DNA of 64,000 bases from positions 434,001-498,000 of the forward strand of contig NZ_JAKCLJ010000001.1 in the NCBI RefSeq assembly GCF_021412565.1, in the 5' to 3' direction. The position numbers and the translations under genes were made by a program. Of this stretch, positions 57,382-64,000 are shown one piece after another (position 1 is the first letter of the stretch; every line of letters starts with the position of its first letter). The notes under the pieces are model-generated. The model made no database searches. It had not been told where the DNA came from and saw only the letters and a list, made by a program, of their open reading frames with translations. The DNA is from Shewanella sp. AS1 (lineage in GTDB: Bacteria; Pseudomonadota; Gammaproteobacteria; Enterobacterales; Shewanellaceae).

Positions 57382-57397
57382 ATGACAGCGTTGTCAT
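57382..57397. promoter_or_regulatory. LacI-type operator candidate before the TonB receptor
   Basis: ATGACAGCGTTGTCAT: symmetric arms ATGACA/TGTCAT around a central CG, the geometry of LacI-family operators, 59 bp before the receptor start. Confidence 0.65.
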
Positions 57398-57456
57398 TCC
57401 GATTGGGGTGGTTATGGATATTAAAAAAGATAATAAAGTTATGGAAGGGAAACGAG

Positions 57457-60087
57457 ATGCGACCATCTAATTTTAAGAAAACTGTACTCGCTACAAATAT
57501 TGCGTTACTCATGAGTGGTGTAATGTCTGTGTCTGTGATGGCGGCCGAGGATGATGCGGCGGCAAATACAGACAATATTGAAAAAATTGAAGTGCGCGGT
57601 ATCCGTGCATCTCAACAAGCCAACCTCAACGCAAAACGCTTTTCAGACAGCACTGTTGATGCTATCTCCGCTGAAGATATAGGTAAATTCCCAGACAAGA
57701 ACGTGGCTGAGTCACTCCAACGTGTACCCGGTGTCACTGTGCAGCGTCAGTTTGGTGAAGGTGCTGGGGTGTCAATTCGTGGTGCAGGCCAGGATTTGAC
57801 ACTCACGACTTTGAATGGTCAGAACGTAGCCTCAACGGGTTGGTTCGTACTCGAACCAGCAAAACGCTCTTTTAACTATGAATTGCTGCCATCGGAACTG
57901 GTGGGTGACTTGGAAGTGTATAAATCTTCACAAGCGGATCTGGCCGAAGGCGGTATTGGTGGTACGGTTATCGTAAATACCCGTAGACCACTGAATATGG
58001 ATCCATGGACTGTCTACGGTTCTATCGAAGGTCAGTATCAAACAGACTCAGAGGAAACCGATCCTCAGTTCTCAGGCTTAACCAGCTGGAAAAACGATGA
58101 TGAAACCTTTGGCGTGCTAGTTTCTGGCGTGCTGCAAAACCGCAGTTTGCAGCGCCAGGGTGATGAAGCATTTTGGGAGTGGGGCGCAGGCCCAGTTGCG
58201 TTTGAGCAAGAGCGTGAACGTTCTGCTTTAGCGGCAACCCTGCAGTGGGCGCCAACCAATGAGCTGAACTTTGTGTTTAACGCCATGGATATGCGTATGG
58301 CGGCCGACAACACTAACTACGCACTTTGGTTTACTCAGGCCGATACTTCTTGGTCTGGTGCGCCAGGCTCGGGTGCTTGGGATGATACTACCTGGTTAGG
58401 TGGTTGTGGTCTGTGTGGCGGCGATGTACCCGGTGCAGGCTCAGGTACTCAGGTAGCCGGTCCGTTAGGCCTTGCTTACTATCAGGCGCGTCCTCGTGAA
58501 GCGACGATGAAGTCACGCGTACTGGATCTGAAGATGGAGTACCAAGGTGACGGTTACGAGGTCAGTCTACAGCTGGGTGATACTACCTCCAGCGGTGGTA
58601 CCGATTTTGAGATGGTTGTTGAAGATGGTACTGGCGGTACAGCGCTAAACGGTGCGACCTATGACTTTACTAATGGCCATCAGACTTGGGACTTAAATGG
58701 TTTCGATACCGCAACTTATGATCCAGGTTCACTGGTCATGGGTACTGGCAGCAACTTTAACAGAACGCCAAAGACAGATGATGAGAGCTATATCCAGGCC
58801 GACATCAAGTTTGATGTGGATCTTGGTGTGGTTAATGCCATTAAGACGGGTGTGAAATATGCCAAGCATAATACTACCAGCCGTCGTTACGAATATATTC
58901 AAGATCCTAGCTTTAACCCAACTATCTCAACTGCTGGGCTAAGCACAGGTACCTTTAGCGTGGGTACCAGCGAATACGATATCATACGTTTCGATCCCGA
59001 TGCGCTTAAAGATTGGGCCAAAGCCAGCATCATAGGTGAGACCGAAGATCTCGGTTCTTATAGTGAGATTGAAGAAGATAACTATGCCGCTTACGTGATG
59101 GCGAATTTCGCGACTGATGGTATGCGCGGTAATTTTGGTGTGCGTTATGCCGGTACTAAGGCGAGCTCTATCTATTACCTTAATGGCGTAAAAGACAATG
59201 CAGATGCCGATTATGCCGAATGGTTGCCAAGCGTTAACGTGGTATTTGATCTGGCAGACGACCTACTGCTGCGCGCCTCTGCGGCTCGTGTGATGGCGCG
59301 TCCTCAGTACGATGATATGTATGTTAATCCTAACGTACTAGGGGCAAATGATGATGTACCAAACAACCAGTATTGGGTTGTGGGTAATATCGGCCTGAAA
59401 CCCTTCGTCGCTAACCAGATTGACCTAGGTATTGAATGGTACTTTAACTCTGACTCACTCTTGTCTGCTGCGATATTCATGAAGGATGTGAAGAACTTCG
59501 TGACTTTCTCTGAATACCGTGAAGATAACGCCAATATCCCATTTAATGGCACCTTGAAGCCAGGTGAGATTGCCGATGGTTGGACGGTTCAGACTAAAGA
59601 TAATGGCGAGTCGGCCACTATCGAAGGTCTCGAGCTTCAGTATCAACAAGATTATGGTAATGGTTTCGGTTCAATTGTTAACTATACCTACACAGATACC
59701 AGCACGAGCGAAGATACTTACACCGATAGAAACCCATTCTTGAGCGATAGCTCGCGTCACTCTTACAACGTAACAGGTTATTTTGAGAACGATCTGTTCC
59801 AGGTGCGTTTAGCCTATAACTGGCGTAGTGAGTATATGATCCGCGAAACCGGCTCATACGGTAACCGTCTGCATGATGCCTTTGGTAGCTTAGATTTGAG
59901 CGCGGTTTGGCATGTGACCGATTACCTGGATGTGAAGCTTGACGCCACTAACCTGCTTGAAGAGGGGTCGCGTCAGTTTGGTAACAACCAGTACCAGACC
60001 GACCTGAATGGTTTTGCCGATGGCTTCCCACTGTTTGAGTACAACATGGCTCGCGTTATCACACTTGGGGCTGCTATCCGTTTTTAA
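57457..60087 (+). CDS. TonB-dependent outer-membrane receptor (sugar-type)
   Basis: 876-aa receptor. Signal peptide ~1-30 (ending VMAA), a probable TonB box near IEKIEVRGI, plug domain ~60-175 (FSDSTVDAISAEDIGKFPDKNVAESLQRVPGVTVQR, LAEGGIGGTVIVNTRRP), and a 22-strand barrel ending with aromatic F (GAAIRF). The plug sequence places it in the TonB-Xanth-Caul family of carbohydrate receptors. Start ATG 57457 after GGAAGGGAAACGAG; the longer frame from 57370 overlaps the operator. Function with SapC and halogenase-like proteins downstream in uptake of a glycan or glycoside is inferred from locus type. Confidence 0.92.
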   Translation: MRPSNFKKTVLATNIALLMSGVMSVSVMAAEDDAAANTDNIEKIEVRGIRASQQANLNAKRFSDSTVDAISAEDIGKFPDKNVAESLQRVPGVTVQRQFGEGAGVSIRGAGQDLTLTTLNGQNVASTGWFVLEPAKRSFNYELLPSELVGDLEVYKSSQADLAEGGIGGTVIVNTRRPLNMDPWTVYGSIEGQYQTDSEETDPQFSGLTSWKNDDETFGVLVSGVLQNRSLQRQGDEAFWEWGAGPVAFEQERERSALAATLQWAPTNELNFVFNAMDMRMAADNTNYALWFTQADTSWSGAPGSGAWDDTTWLGGCGLCGGDVPGAGSGTQVAGPLGLAYYQARPREATMKSRVLDLKMEYQGDGYEVSLQLGDTTSSGGTDFEMVVEDGTGGTALNGATYDFTNGHQTWDLNGFDTATYDPGSLVMGTGSNFNRTPKTDDESYIQADIKFDVDLGVVNAIKTGVKYAKHNTTSRRYEYIQDPSFNPTISTAGLSTGTFSVGTSEYDIIRFDPDALKDWAKASIIGETEDLGSYSEIEEDNYAAYVMANFATDGMRGNFGVRYAGTKASSIYYLNGVKDNADADYAEWLPSVNVVFDLADDLLLRASAARVMARPQYDDMYVNPNVLGANDDVPNNQYWVVGNIGLKPFVANQIDLGIEWYFNSDSLLSAAIFMKDVKNFVTFSEYREDNANIPFNGTLKPGEIADGWTVQTKDNGESATIEGLELQYQQDYGNGFGSIVNYTYTDTSTSEDTYTDRNPFLSDSSRHSYNVTGYFENDLFQVRLAYNWRSEYMIRETGSYGNRLHDAFGSLDLSAVWHVTDYLDVKLDATNLLEEGSRQFGNNQYQTDLNGFADGFPLFEYNMARVITLGAAIRF

Positions 60088-60114
60088 TTTAACTTAAAAG
60101 CGTGTATAACAATG

Positions 60115-60138
60115 AAAGGGGAGCTTGCTCCCCTTTTT
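60115..60138 (+). terminator. Terminator after the TonB receptor gene
   Basis: AAAGGGGAG-CTTG-CTCCCCTTT then TT. Would separate receptor transcript levels from sapC. Confidence 0.85.
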
Positions 60139-60249
60139 ACTACATTTTGGGTATAAAACATAAATATCATAGTTGTAACTGTCTGAGTAATTAGCCATTT
60201 TAATTACCTCGATGGATATAAGATAAGAAGCCCCCGAAGGAGCCGATAA

Positions 60250-60948
60250 ATGAACGACGTTGTAATTCTTGATCCCGCCAAACATAGCCAATTGAAATTA
60301 ACCGCTCCAGATTATAGCCATGTGGCCGAGCAGCATATCCTGCCTATCTCTTTGCATGAGTTTGCCGCGGCAGCATCAGACTCTCCCGTTGTCTTTGTAA
60401 AAAACAGCAACACGGGTGAATTCCAACCTGTGGTGATATTGGGACTGATGCCAGGTCAGAATATCAAACAGCATGAGGGCAAATGGTTAGGCCGTTACAT
60501 TCCTAATATTTTGAAAGACTACCCTTTAACCGTGGTGCTCAACCCTGATGAGCAGGATAAGGTGTGGATAGGGATCCGCGAAGAGAATCCTCAGGTGAGT
60601 TCTACAGATGGCGAACCTCTGTTTGATGGCGTGGAGGAAACGCCATTTCTGACTCAGCGTAAAGAGGCATTGATTAAACATTTTGAAGAAGATCAACAGA
60701 CTAAAGCCGTAATGCGTTATTTTGCCGACAATGAGTTGTTTATTTCACAGACGCTCAATGTCTCAGTAAAAGGCGAGCCGCGCAGCATCAATGGCCTGTA
60801 TCTAATCGATGAAGACAAGCTGAATCAGCTCGACGATGAAGCCTTTTTGGGATTGCGTAAGCGCGGATTGCTCGGGCCAATATACAGCCATTTGACCTCT
60901 CTGCATCAAATCAACCGTCTTGCCGCCGAGCACGCAGCAGCAGAATAA
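60250..60948 (+). CDS. SapC-family protein
   Basis: 232-aa protein of the SapC family (SapC of Campylobacter S-layer export gives the name, but these proteins occur with TonB receptors). Features: HILPISLHEFAAAASDSPVVFVKNSNTGEFQPVVILGL, GKWLGRYIPNILKDYPL, and GLYLIDEDKLNQLDDEAFLGLRKRGLLGPIYSHLTSLHQINRLA. No signal peptide or membrane segment, so cytoplasmic. RBS GAAGGAG before ATG 60250. Role unknown; the conserved receptor-SapC-halogenase order suggests work on the receptor substrate or regulation. Confidence 0.85.
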   Translation: MNDVVILDPAKHSQLKLTAPDYSHVAEQHILPISLHEFAAAASDSPVVFVKNSNTGEFQPVVILGLMPGQNIKQHEGKWLGRYIPNILKDYPLTVVLNPDEQDKVWIGIREENPQVSSTDGEPLFDGVEETPFLTQRKEALIKHFEEDQQTKAVMRYFADNELFISQTLNVSVKGEPRSINGLYLIDEDKLNQLDDEAFLGLRKRGLLGPIYSHLTSLHQINRLAAEHAAAE

Positions 60949-60962
60949 GCCACGGCATAAAA

Positions 60963-61011
60963 GCTGATGGAAAGAGCGGATGGAAAAGCGGATGGAAAAG
61001 CGGATGGAAAA
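60963..61011 (+). repeat. 12-bp tandem repeat between sapC and the halogenase gene
   Basis: GCGGATGGAAAA at 60976, 60988 and 61000, preceded by a partial copy (60963-60975, one base longer). It ends 15 bp before the ATG and contains Shine-Dalgarno-like GGA blocks. Confidence 0.92.
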
Positions 61012-61025
61012 AATAGGTAAGCAGT

Positions 61026-62576
61026 ATGAATGCGCAGAGCAAAGCCGTAACTGAGATTATCGTGGTTGGCGGCGGCAGTGCCGGCTGGATCACAGCTTGC
61101 CATCTTGCCAAAAAATGGGTGTCAAACACAGGGCCCTACAGGGTGACCTTAATCGAGTCGCCCTCTATCCCGACCATAGGGGTTGGCGAAGGCACTGTGC
61201 CTATGATGCGCGAAACCCTTAAATATTTCGGTATTCGCGAGGATGAATTTATCCGAACTTGCGATGTCACCTTCAAGCAGAGCGTTAAATTTATCGACTG
61301 GAACCGCCCCGATTCCGGCGATTATTATCACCACCTGTTTGATTATCCAGCCTTTAAAGGGATGCTGCCAGCCTGGCTAAGCCAGCCATCGGCTAGTCGC
61401 ACAGCCTTTAGTTCGCTGGTATCTGTGCAGGGGCAATTAGCCGATGCAGGCTTTGGGCCGCGCACTATGACCAACCCACAGTTTATGGGGCAGATGCATT
61501 ACGCCTATCATCTGGATGCGGGCAAGTTTACTCAGATGTTGGCCGATGTAGCGACAAACAAGCTGGGGGTGACCCATAAGCTGGCCGAGGTGACTGAGGT
61601 AAAAACCGATGCCAGCGGTAAAATAGTCGGCCTGGTTACTGACCAAGGTGAACTTAACGCCGATCTCTATGTGGACTGCAGTGGTTTTGCGGCGCGGTTA
61701 ATCGGCCAGGCTTGCCAGGTGCCGTTTGTCGATAAGAGCGACATACTGTTTGTCGACAACGCCATGGTCGCCCAGGTGCCTTACCCACAGTCCGATACGC
61801 CCATTCCCTGCTTTACTAAATCTACCGCTAAAGAAGCGGGCTGGATCTGGGATATTGGCTTAACCCAGCGCCGGGGCGTGGGATATGTCTATTCGAGCCG
61901 CTACAGCAGTGATGAGCAAGCCGAGCAGGTATTGCGGGACTACTTGAGTCATGATTTGGCCAGTTCGGCGGATGGGGTCAAGTTCAGAAAAGTCCCTATG
62001 AAGGTGGGGTATCGTGACCATTCCTGGCATCAAAACTGTGTCGCTATCGGCCTAGCCTCGGGCTTTGTTGAGCCCTTAGAGGCGACCGGACTCTTGATCT
62101 TCGATGTTACCGCGCGCATGTTGGCCGAATCTCTTCCGGCAAATCAGGCCGTGATGCCATTAGTAGCCGAGCGTTATAATCAGCGGGTGCAACATGCCTG
62201 GAATAAGGTGATCGACTTTATCAAGTTGCACTATGTTCTGGCCAAACGGGATGACACTGCCTTTTGGCGGGATAACCGCGATGAGGCCAGTATTCCCGCT
62301 TCGTTGCAGCAGAGTCTGGCGCTTTGGCAATATCATCCGCCATCGGCCTATGACTTTGCCTCGACCCTGGAAGTGTTTAATCTGGAAAATTATCTGTATG
62401 TGCTTTATGGCTCTGAATTTGATACCCAGTTATCGACAGCTGCCGATAAGGCAGATGAGATGATTGCAGCGCGAGAGCGGCTTATCTCGCAGCAGATCGC
62501 CAGTTTAAAGCCTCATTTACTGCCCCATAGACAGCTACTGGAGCGGATTTATCAGTTTGGTATCCAGCTCAATTAA
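61026..62576 (+). CDS. Tryptophan-halogenase-like flavoprotein (first)
   Basis: 516-aa Trp_halogenase-family protein. FAD motif GGGSAG (15-20) in IIVVGGGSAGWITACHLAKKW; GVGEGTVPMMRETL; the lysine region TFKQSVKFIDW (K84, at the position of the catalytic lysine of PrnA/RebH); EPLEATG with conserved Glu. The family motif WxWxIP appears as WIWDIG (W273, W275), with Pro replaced by Gly. Such locus-associated homologues are not known to halogenate tryptophan; substrate unknown. Follows sapC by 77 bp, separated by the tandem repeat. Converges with a second homologue. Confidence 0.88.
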   Translation: MNAQSKAVTEIIVVGGGSAGWITACHLAKKWVSNTGPYRVTLIESPSIPTIGVGEGTVPMMRETLKYFGIREDEFIRTCDVTFKQSVKFIDWNRPDSGDYYHHLFDYPAFKGMLPAWLSQPSASRTAFSSLVSVQGQLADAGFGPRTMTNPQFMGQMHYAYHLDAGKFTQMLADVATNKLGVTHKLAEVTEVKTDASGKIVGLVTDQGELNADLYVDCSGFAARLIGQACQVPFVDKSDILFVDNAMVAQVPYPQSDTPIPCFTKSTAKEAGWIWDIGLTQRRGVGYVYSSRYSSDEQAEQVLRDYLSHDLASSADGVKFRKVPMKVGYRDHSWHQNCVAIGLASGFVEPLEATGLLIFDVTARMLAESLPANQAVMPLVAERYNQRVQHAWNKVIDFIKLHYVLAKRDDTAFWRDNRDEASIPASLQQSLALWQYHPPSAYDFASTLEVFNLENYLYVLYGSEFDTQLSTAADKADEMIAARERLISQQIASLKPHLLPHRQLLERIYQFGIQLN

Positions 62577-62600
62577 TTTTTAGGCTGTCGAATTAAAAGT

Positions 62601-62633
62601 AAAAACGCTCATCTAGTTGGATGAGCGTTTTTA
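62601..62633. terminator. Bidirectional terminator between the two halogenase-like genes
   Basis: AAAAACGCTCATC-6 nt-GATGAGCGTTTTT, 13-bp perfect arms. Confidence 0.93.
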
Positions 62634-62650
62634 TTGGCAAGACTAAGTGA

Positions 62651-64000
62651 CTACTGCTTGAGGGAGTCGAGATAGGCCTGATGGGATAAACATTGATTTG
62701 TCGCTTGCCGTTTTAATCTGCCGAGTTGGTTAAACATGCCATCCAGAGTCTCCTGTGCGACCGGCAGAGCAAGCTTAGGCAGATGCTGCATGCCATAGAG
62801 GATGTAGCGGTAGTTTTCATCGGAGAAGATGGAGCTAAAGCCGGTTGCCACATCCACATGTTCGCAGACTTTATCCTGCCAGAGGGAAAGCTTCTCATTG
62901 AGGCCGGGTACAGAATGCATGGACTGCTGAGCTTGTTGCCAGAACTCGGTATCATCCCTGTCAGTCAGGCAGTAATGCAATACGATAAATTGGCGCAGAT
63001 CGTCATACAAACCTGACATGGTGCGATTATAAGAGTCGCGCACAGCCTGGGATGGATTGGCGCAGGTCAGGTGAGTAGCCAGCAACCTGACGCCTAAATT
63101 GATCAGATGCAGGCCGGTTGATTCCAGGGGTTCGATAAAGCCGCCGGCCAGCCCCATGGCAATACAGTTGCCTACCCAAAACGCCTTGCGACAACCTATC
63201 TTCATCTCAAGATGGGTCGCCTTAAGAATCGATTGTTTATCGCCAAGATAGGCTCTTAGCTCGGCTTCCGCCTCTTCTCGGGATTGGCGCCGCCCGTCGT
63301 AGACATAGCCAGTTCCCTGCCGATTAACGAGATCTATTTCCCACACCCAGCCATTACTCAGCGCGGTTGATGTGGTGTAGGCGCGTGGCGTCTTGTTATC
63401 GCCATATTCCCACTGAATAGCGACGGCGCGATTACAGGGCAGGGCATCTTCGAATGAGCGCCAGTTATCGGCCTTAAGCTTCTCAATTAACAAGCCTTTA
63501 AAGCCGCTGCAATCGATAAAGATATCGCTGCTAAAGTTTCCCTTATCGGTAAAGACCTGAGTGATATTCTCACCGTCGACATCCGCATCCGTAACATTGG
63601 CGACTATATGCTCCACACCCGCCTCGGTCGCTTTTTTCCGTAAGAAGCGCGCCATGAGTAGGGCATCTAAGTGATAGCCATAGGGAACAATTCCCTGATA
63701 GGCCTGGCTCTGAGCATGTTTAGGGCTTAGGTTGTCGCGCATCAGGTTATAAGAAAGACTGGTGTGTTCGGCAAAATCCAGCGTTTGGGAATTTCGCTGA
63801 TTCTGCATCAGCCAGGCGCTGGCGTTATCCAGAGGCCCGCAGGGTTTTTGCTGCTCAAAAGGGTGAAAATAGCTGTGCATCTGACCATCTTTGGGCTTCA
63901 TCCAGTTACGGAACAAGATGCCGGTTTTTAGTGTGGCATTGGTTTCCCTGAGGAGTTCGGCTTCATCTATCCCCATGGCGGCGAAGAAAAAACGTATGCT
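62651..64000 (-). CDS. Tryptophan-halogenase-like flavoprotein (second, 5' end cut by window)
   Basis: 449 codons of a second Trp_halogenase-family protein; the frame continues off the window edge (SIRFFFAAMGIDEAELL...), so the N-terminal FAD loop is not seen and the ATG at 63976 is not the start. Visible: TGILFRNWMKP (lysine is replaced in this stretch), GYHLDALLMARFLRKKA, FIDCSGFKGLLIEKL, GWVWEIDLVNRQGTGYVYDG (WxWxI with Asp for Pro), GLAGGFIEPLESTGLHLI. Probably part of the same receptor-sapC locus, in a neighbouring divergent unit. Confidence 0.88.
   Translation of the reverse strand, partial: SIRFFFAAMGIDEAELLRETNATLKTGILFRNWMKPKDGQMHSYFHPFEQQKPCGPLDNASAWLMQNQRNSQTLDFAEHTSLSYNLMRDNLSPKHAQSQAYQGIVPYGYHLDALLMARFLRKKATEAGVEHIVANVTDADVDGENITQVFTDKGNFSSDIFIDCSGFKGLLIEKLKADNWRSFEDALPCNRAVAIQWEYGDNKTPRAYTTSTALSNGWVWEIDLVNRQGTGYVYDGRRQSREEAEAELRAYLGDKQSILKATHLEMKIGCRKAFWVGNCIAMGLAGGFIEPLESTGLHLINLGVRLLATHLTCANPSQAVRDSYNRTMSGLYDDLRQFIVLHYCLTDRDDTEFWQQAQQSMHSVPGLNEKLSLWQDKVCEHVDVATGFSSIFSDENYRYILYGMQHLPKLALPVAQETLDGMFNQLGRLKRQATNQCLSHQAYLDSLKQ

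Larger units (their letters stand above)
57033..57456. other. Divergent control region of the LacI/TonB receptor locus
   Basis: No ORF. Contains a 24-bp inverted repeat (57128-57151) and a 16-bp LacI-type operator candidate (57382-57397), both described separately. Confidence 0.65.

Noticed and set aside
56007..64000. Antibiotic-type halogenation gene cluster
   Set aside because: No NRPS, PKS, flavin reductase or tryptophan-modifying genes nearby; presence of TonB receptor, SapC and LacI points to nutrient uptake instead.

Overview
The window reads as a marine gammaproteobacterial chromosome, most likely a Shewanella (Alteromonadales). Pointers are the end of an NQR locus (apbE-nqrM), cytochrome c' with a b561-type cytochrome, hcp-hcr, a TapY2-like gene in a type IV pilin cluster, a sodium:alanine symporter and a TonB-receptor/SapC/halogenase-like locus. 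Gene order otherwise follows E. coli blocks (corB-ypjD/ffh; rpsP-rimM-trmD-rplS; aroF-tyrA, pheA, raiA; thrLABC; murJ/rpsT-ribF-ileS-lspA-fkpB-ispH). The genus is inferred from gene content; no database search was possible. I saw no tRNA, rRNA, CRISPR array or insertion sequence.

Layout. 1-1.8 kb: NQR maturation genes and an Mpo1-like membrane protein. 1.8-4 kb (minus): CorB and YpjD. 4.2-7.8 kb: ffh, then the rpsP operon behind a structured leader. 8.2-10.5 kb: aroF-tyrA. 10.8-13.7 kb: hcp and hcr, split by a strong terminator-like hairpin. 14.3-16.4 kb (minus): pheA with a Phe-rich leader peptide and attenuator; PheA carries an extra degenerate DAHP-synthase-like domain. A 1-kb ORF-free stretch separates it from raiA. 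18-20.5 kb: cytochrome b561, cytochrome c', trpR and slyD. 20.8-25.7 kb: thrL-thrA-thrB-thrC. 25.8-39.3 kb: nfo, a hemerythrin protein, a DUF3545 protein, tal-pgi, an OmpA-type porin, phosphoketolase, an alanine symporter, yaaA, an M28 peptidase lipoprotein and an HlyU-like regulator.

39.5-47.3 kb is the rpsT/murJ divergent pair followed by ribF-ileS-lspA-fkpB-ispH. 47.7-55.4 kb encodes type IV pilus minor pilins and the PilY1 tip protein (pilV-pilW-pilX-pilY1-pilE-tapY2) with two opposing FimT/GspH pseudopilin genes. glnB follows. From 56 kb to the window end is a regulated outer-membrane uptake locus: LacI regulator, TonB-dependent receptor, SapC-family protein and two flavin-dependent 'tryptophan halogenase'-like proteins, the last cut by the window edge.

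Functionally, amino-acid biosynthesis is the main theme (DAHP synthase, both chorismate mutase fusion enzymes, TrpR, threonine operon). It is controlled partly by two translation-coupled attenuators that can be read directly (PheL, ThrL). The most unusual items are the pseudo-DAHP-synthase extension of PheA, the ORF-free region with nested palindromes upstream of pheL, and the LacI/TonB/SapC/halogenase-like locus with its candidate operator.
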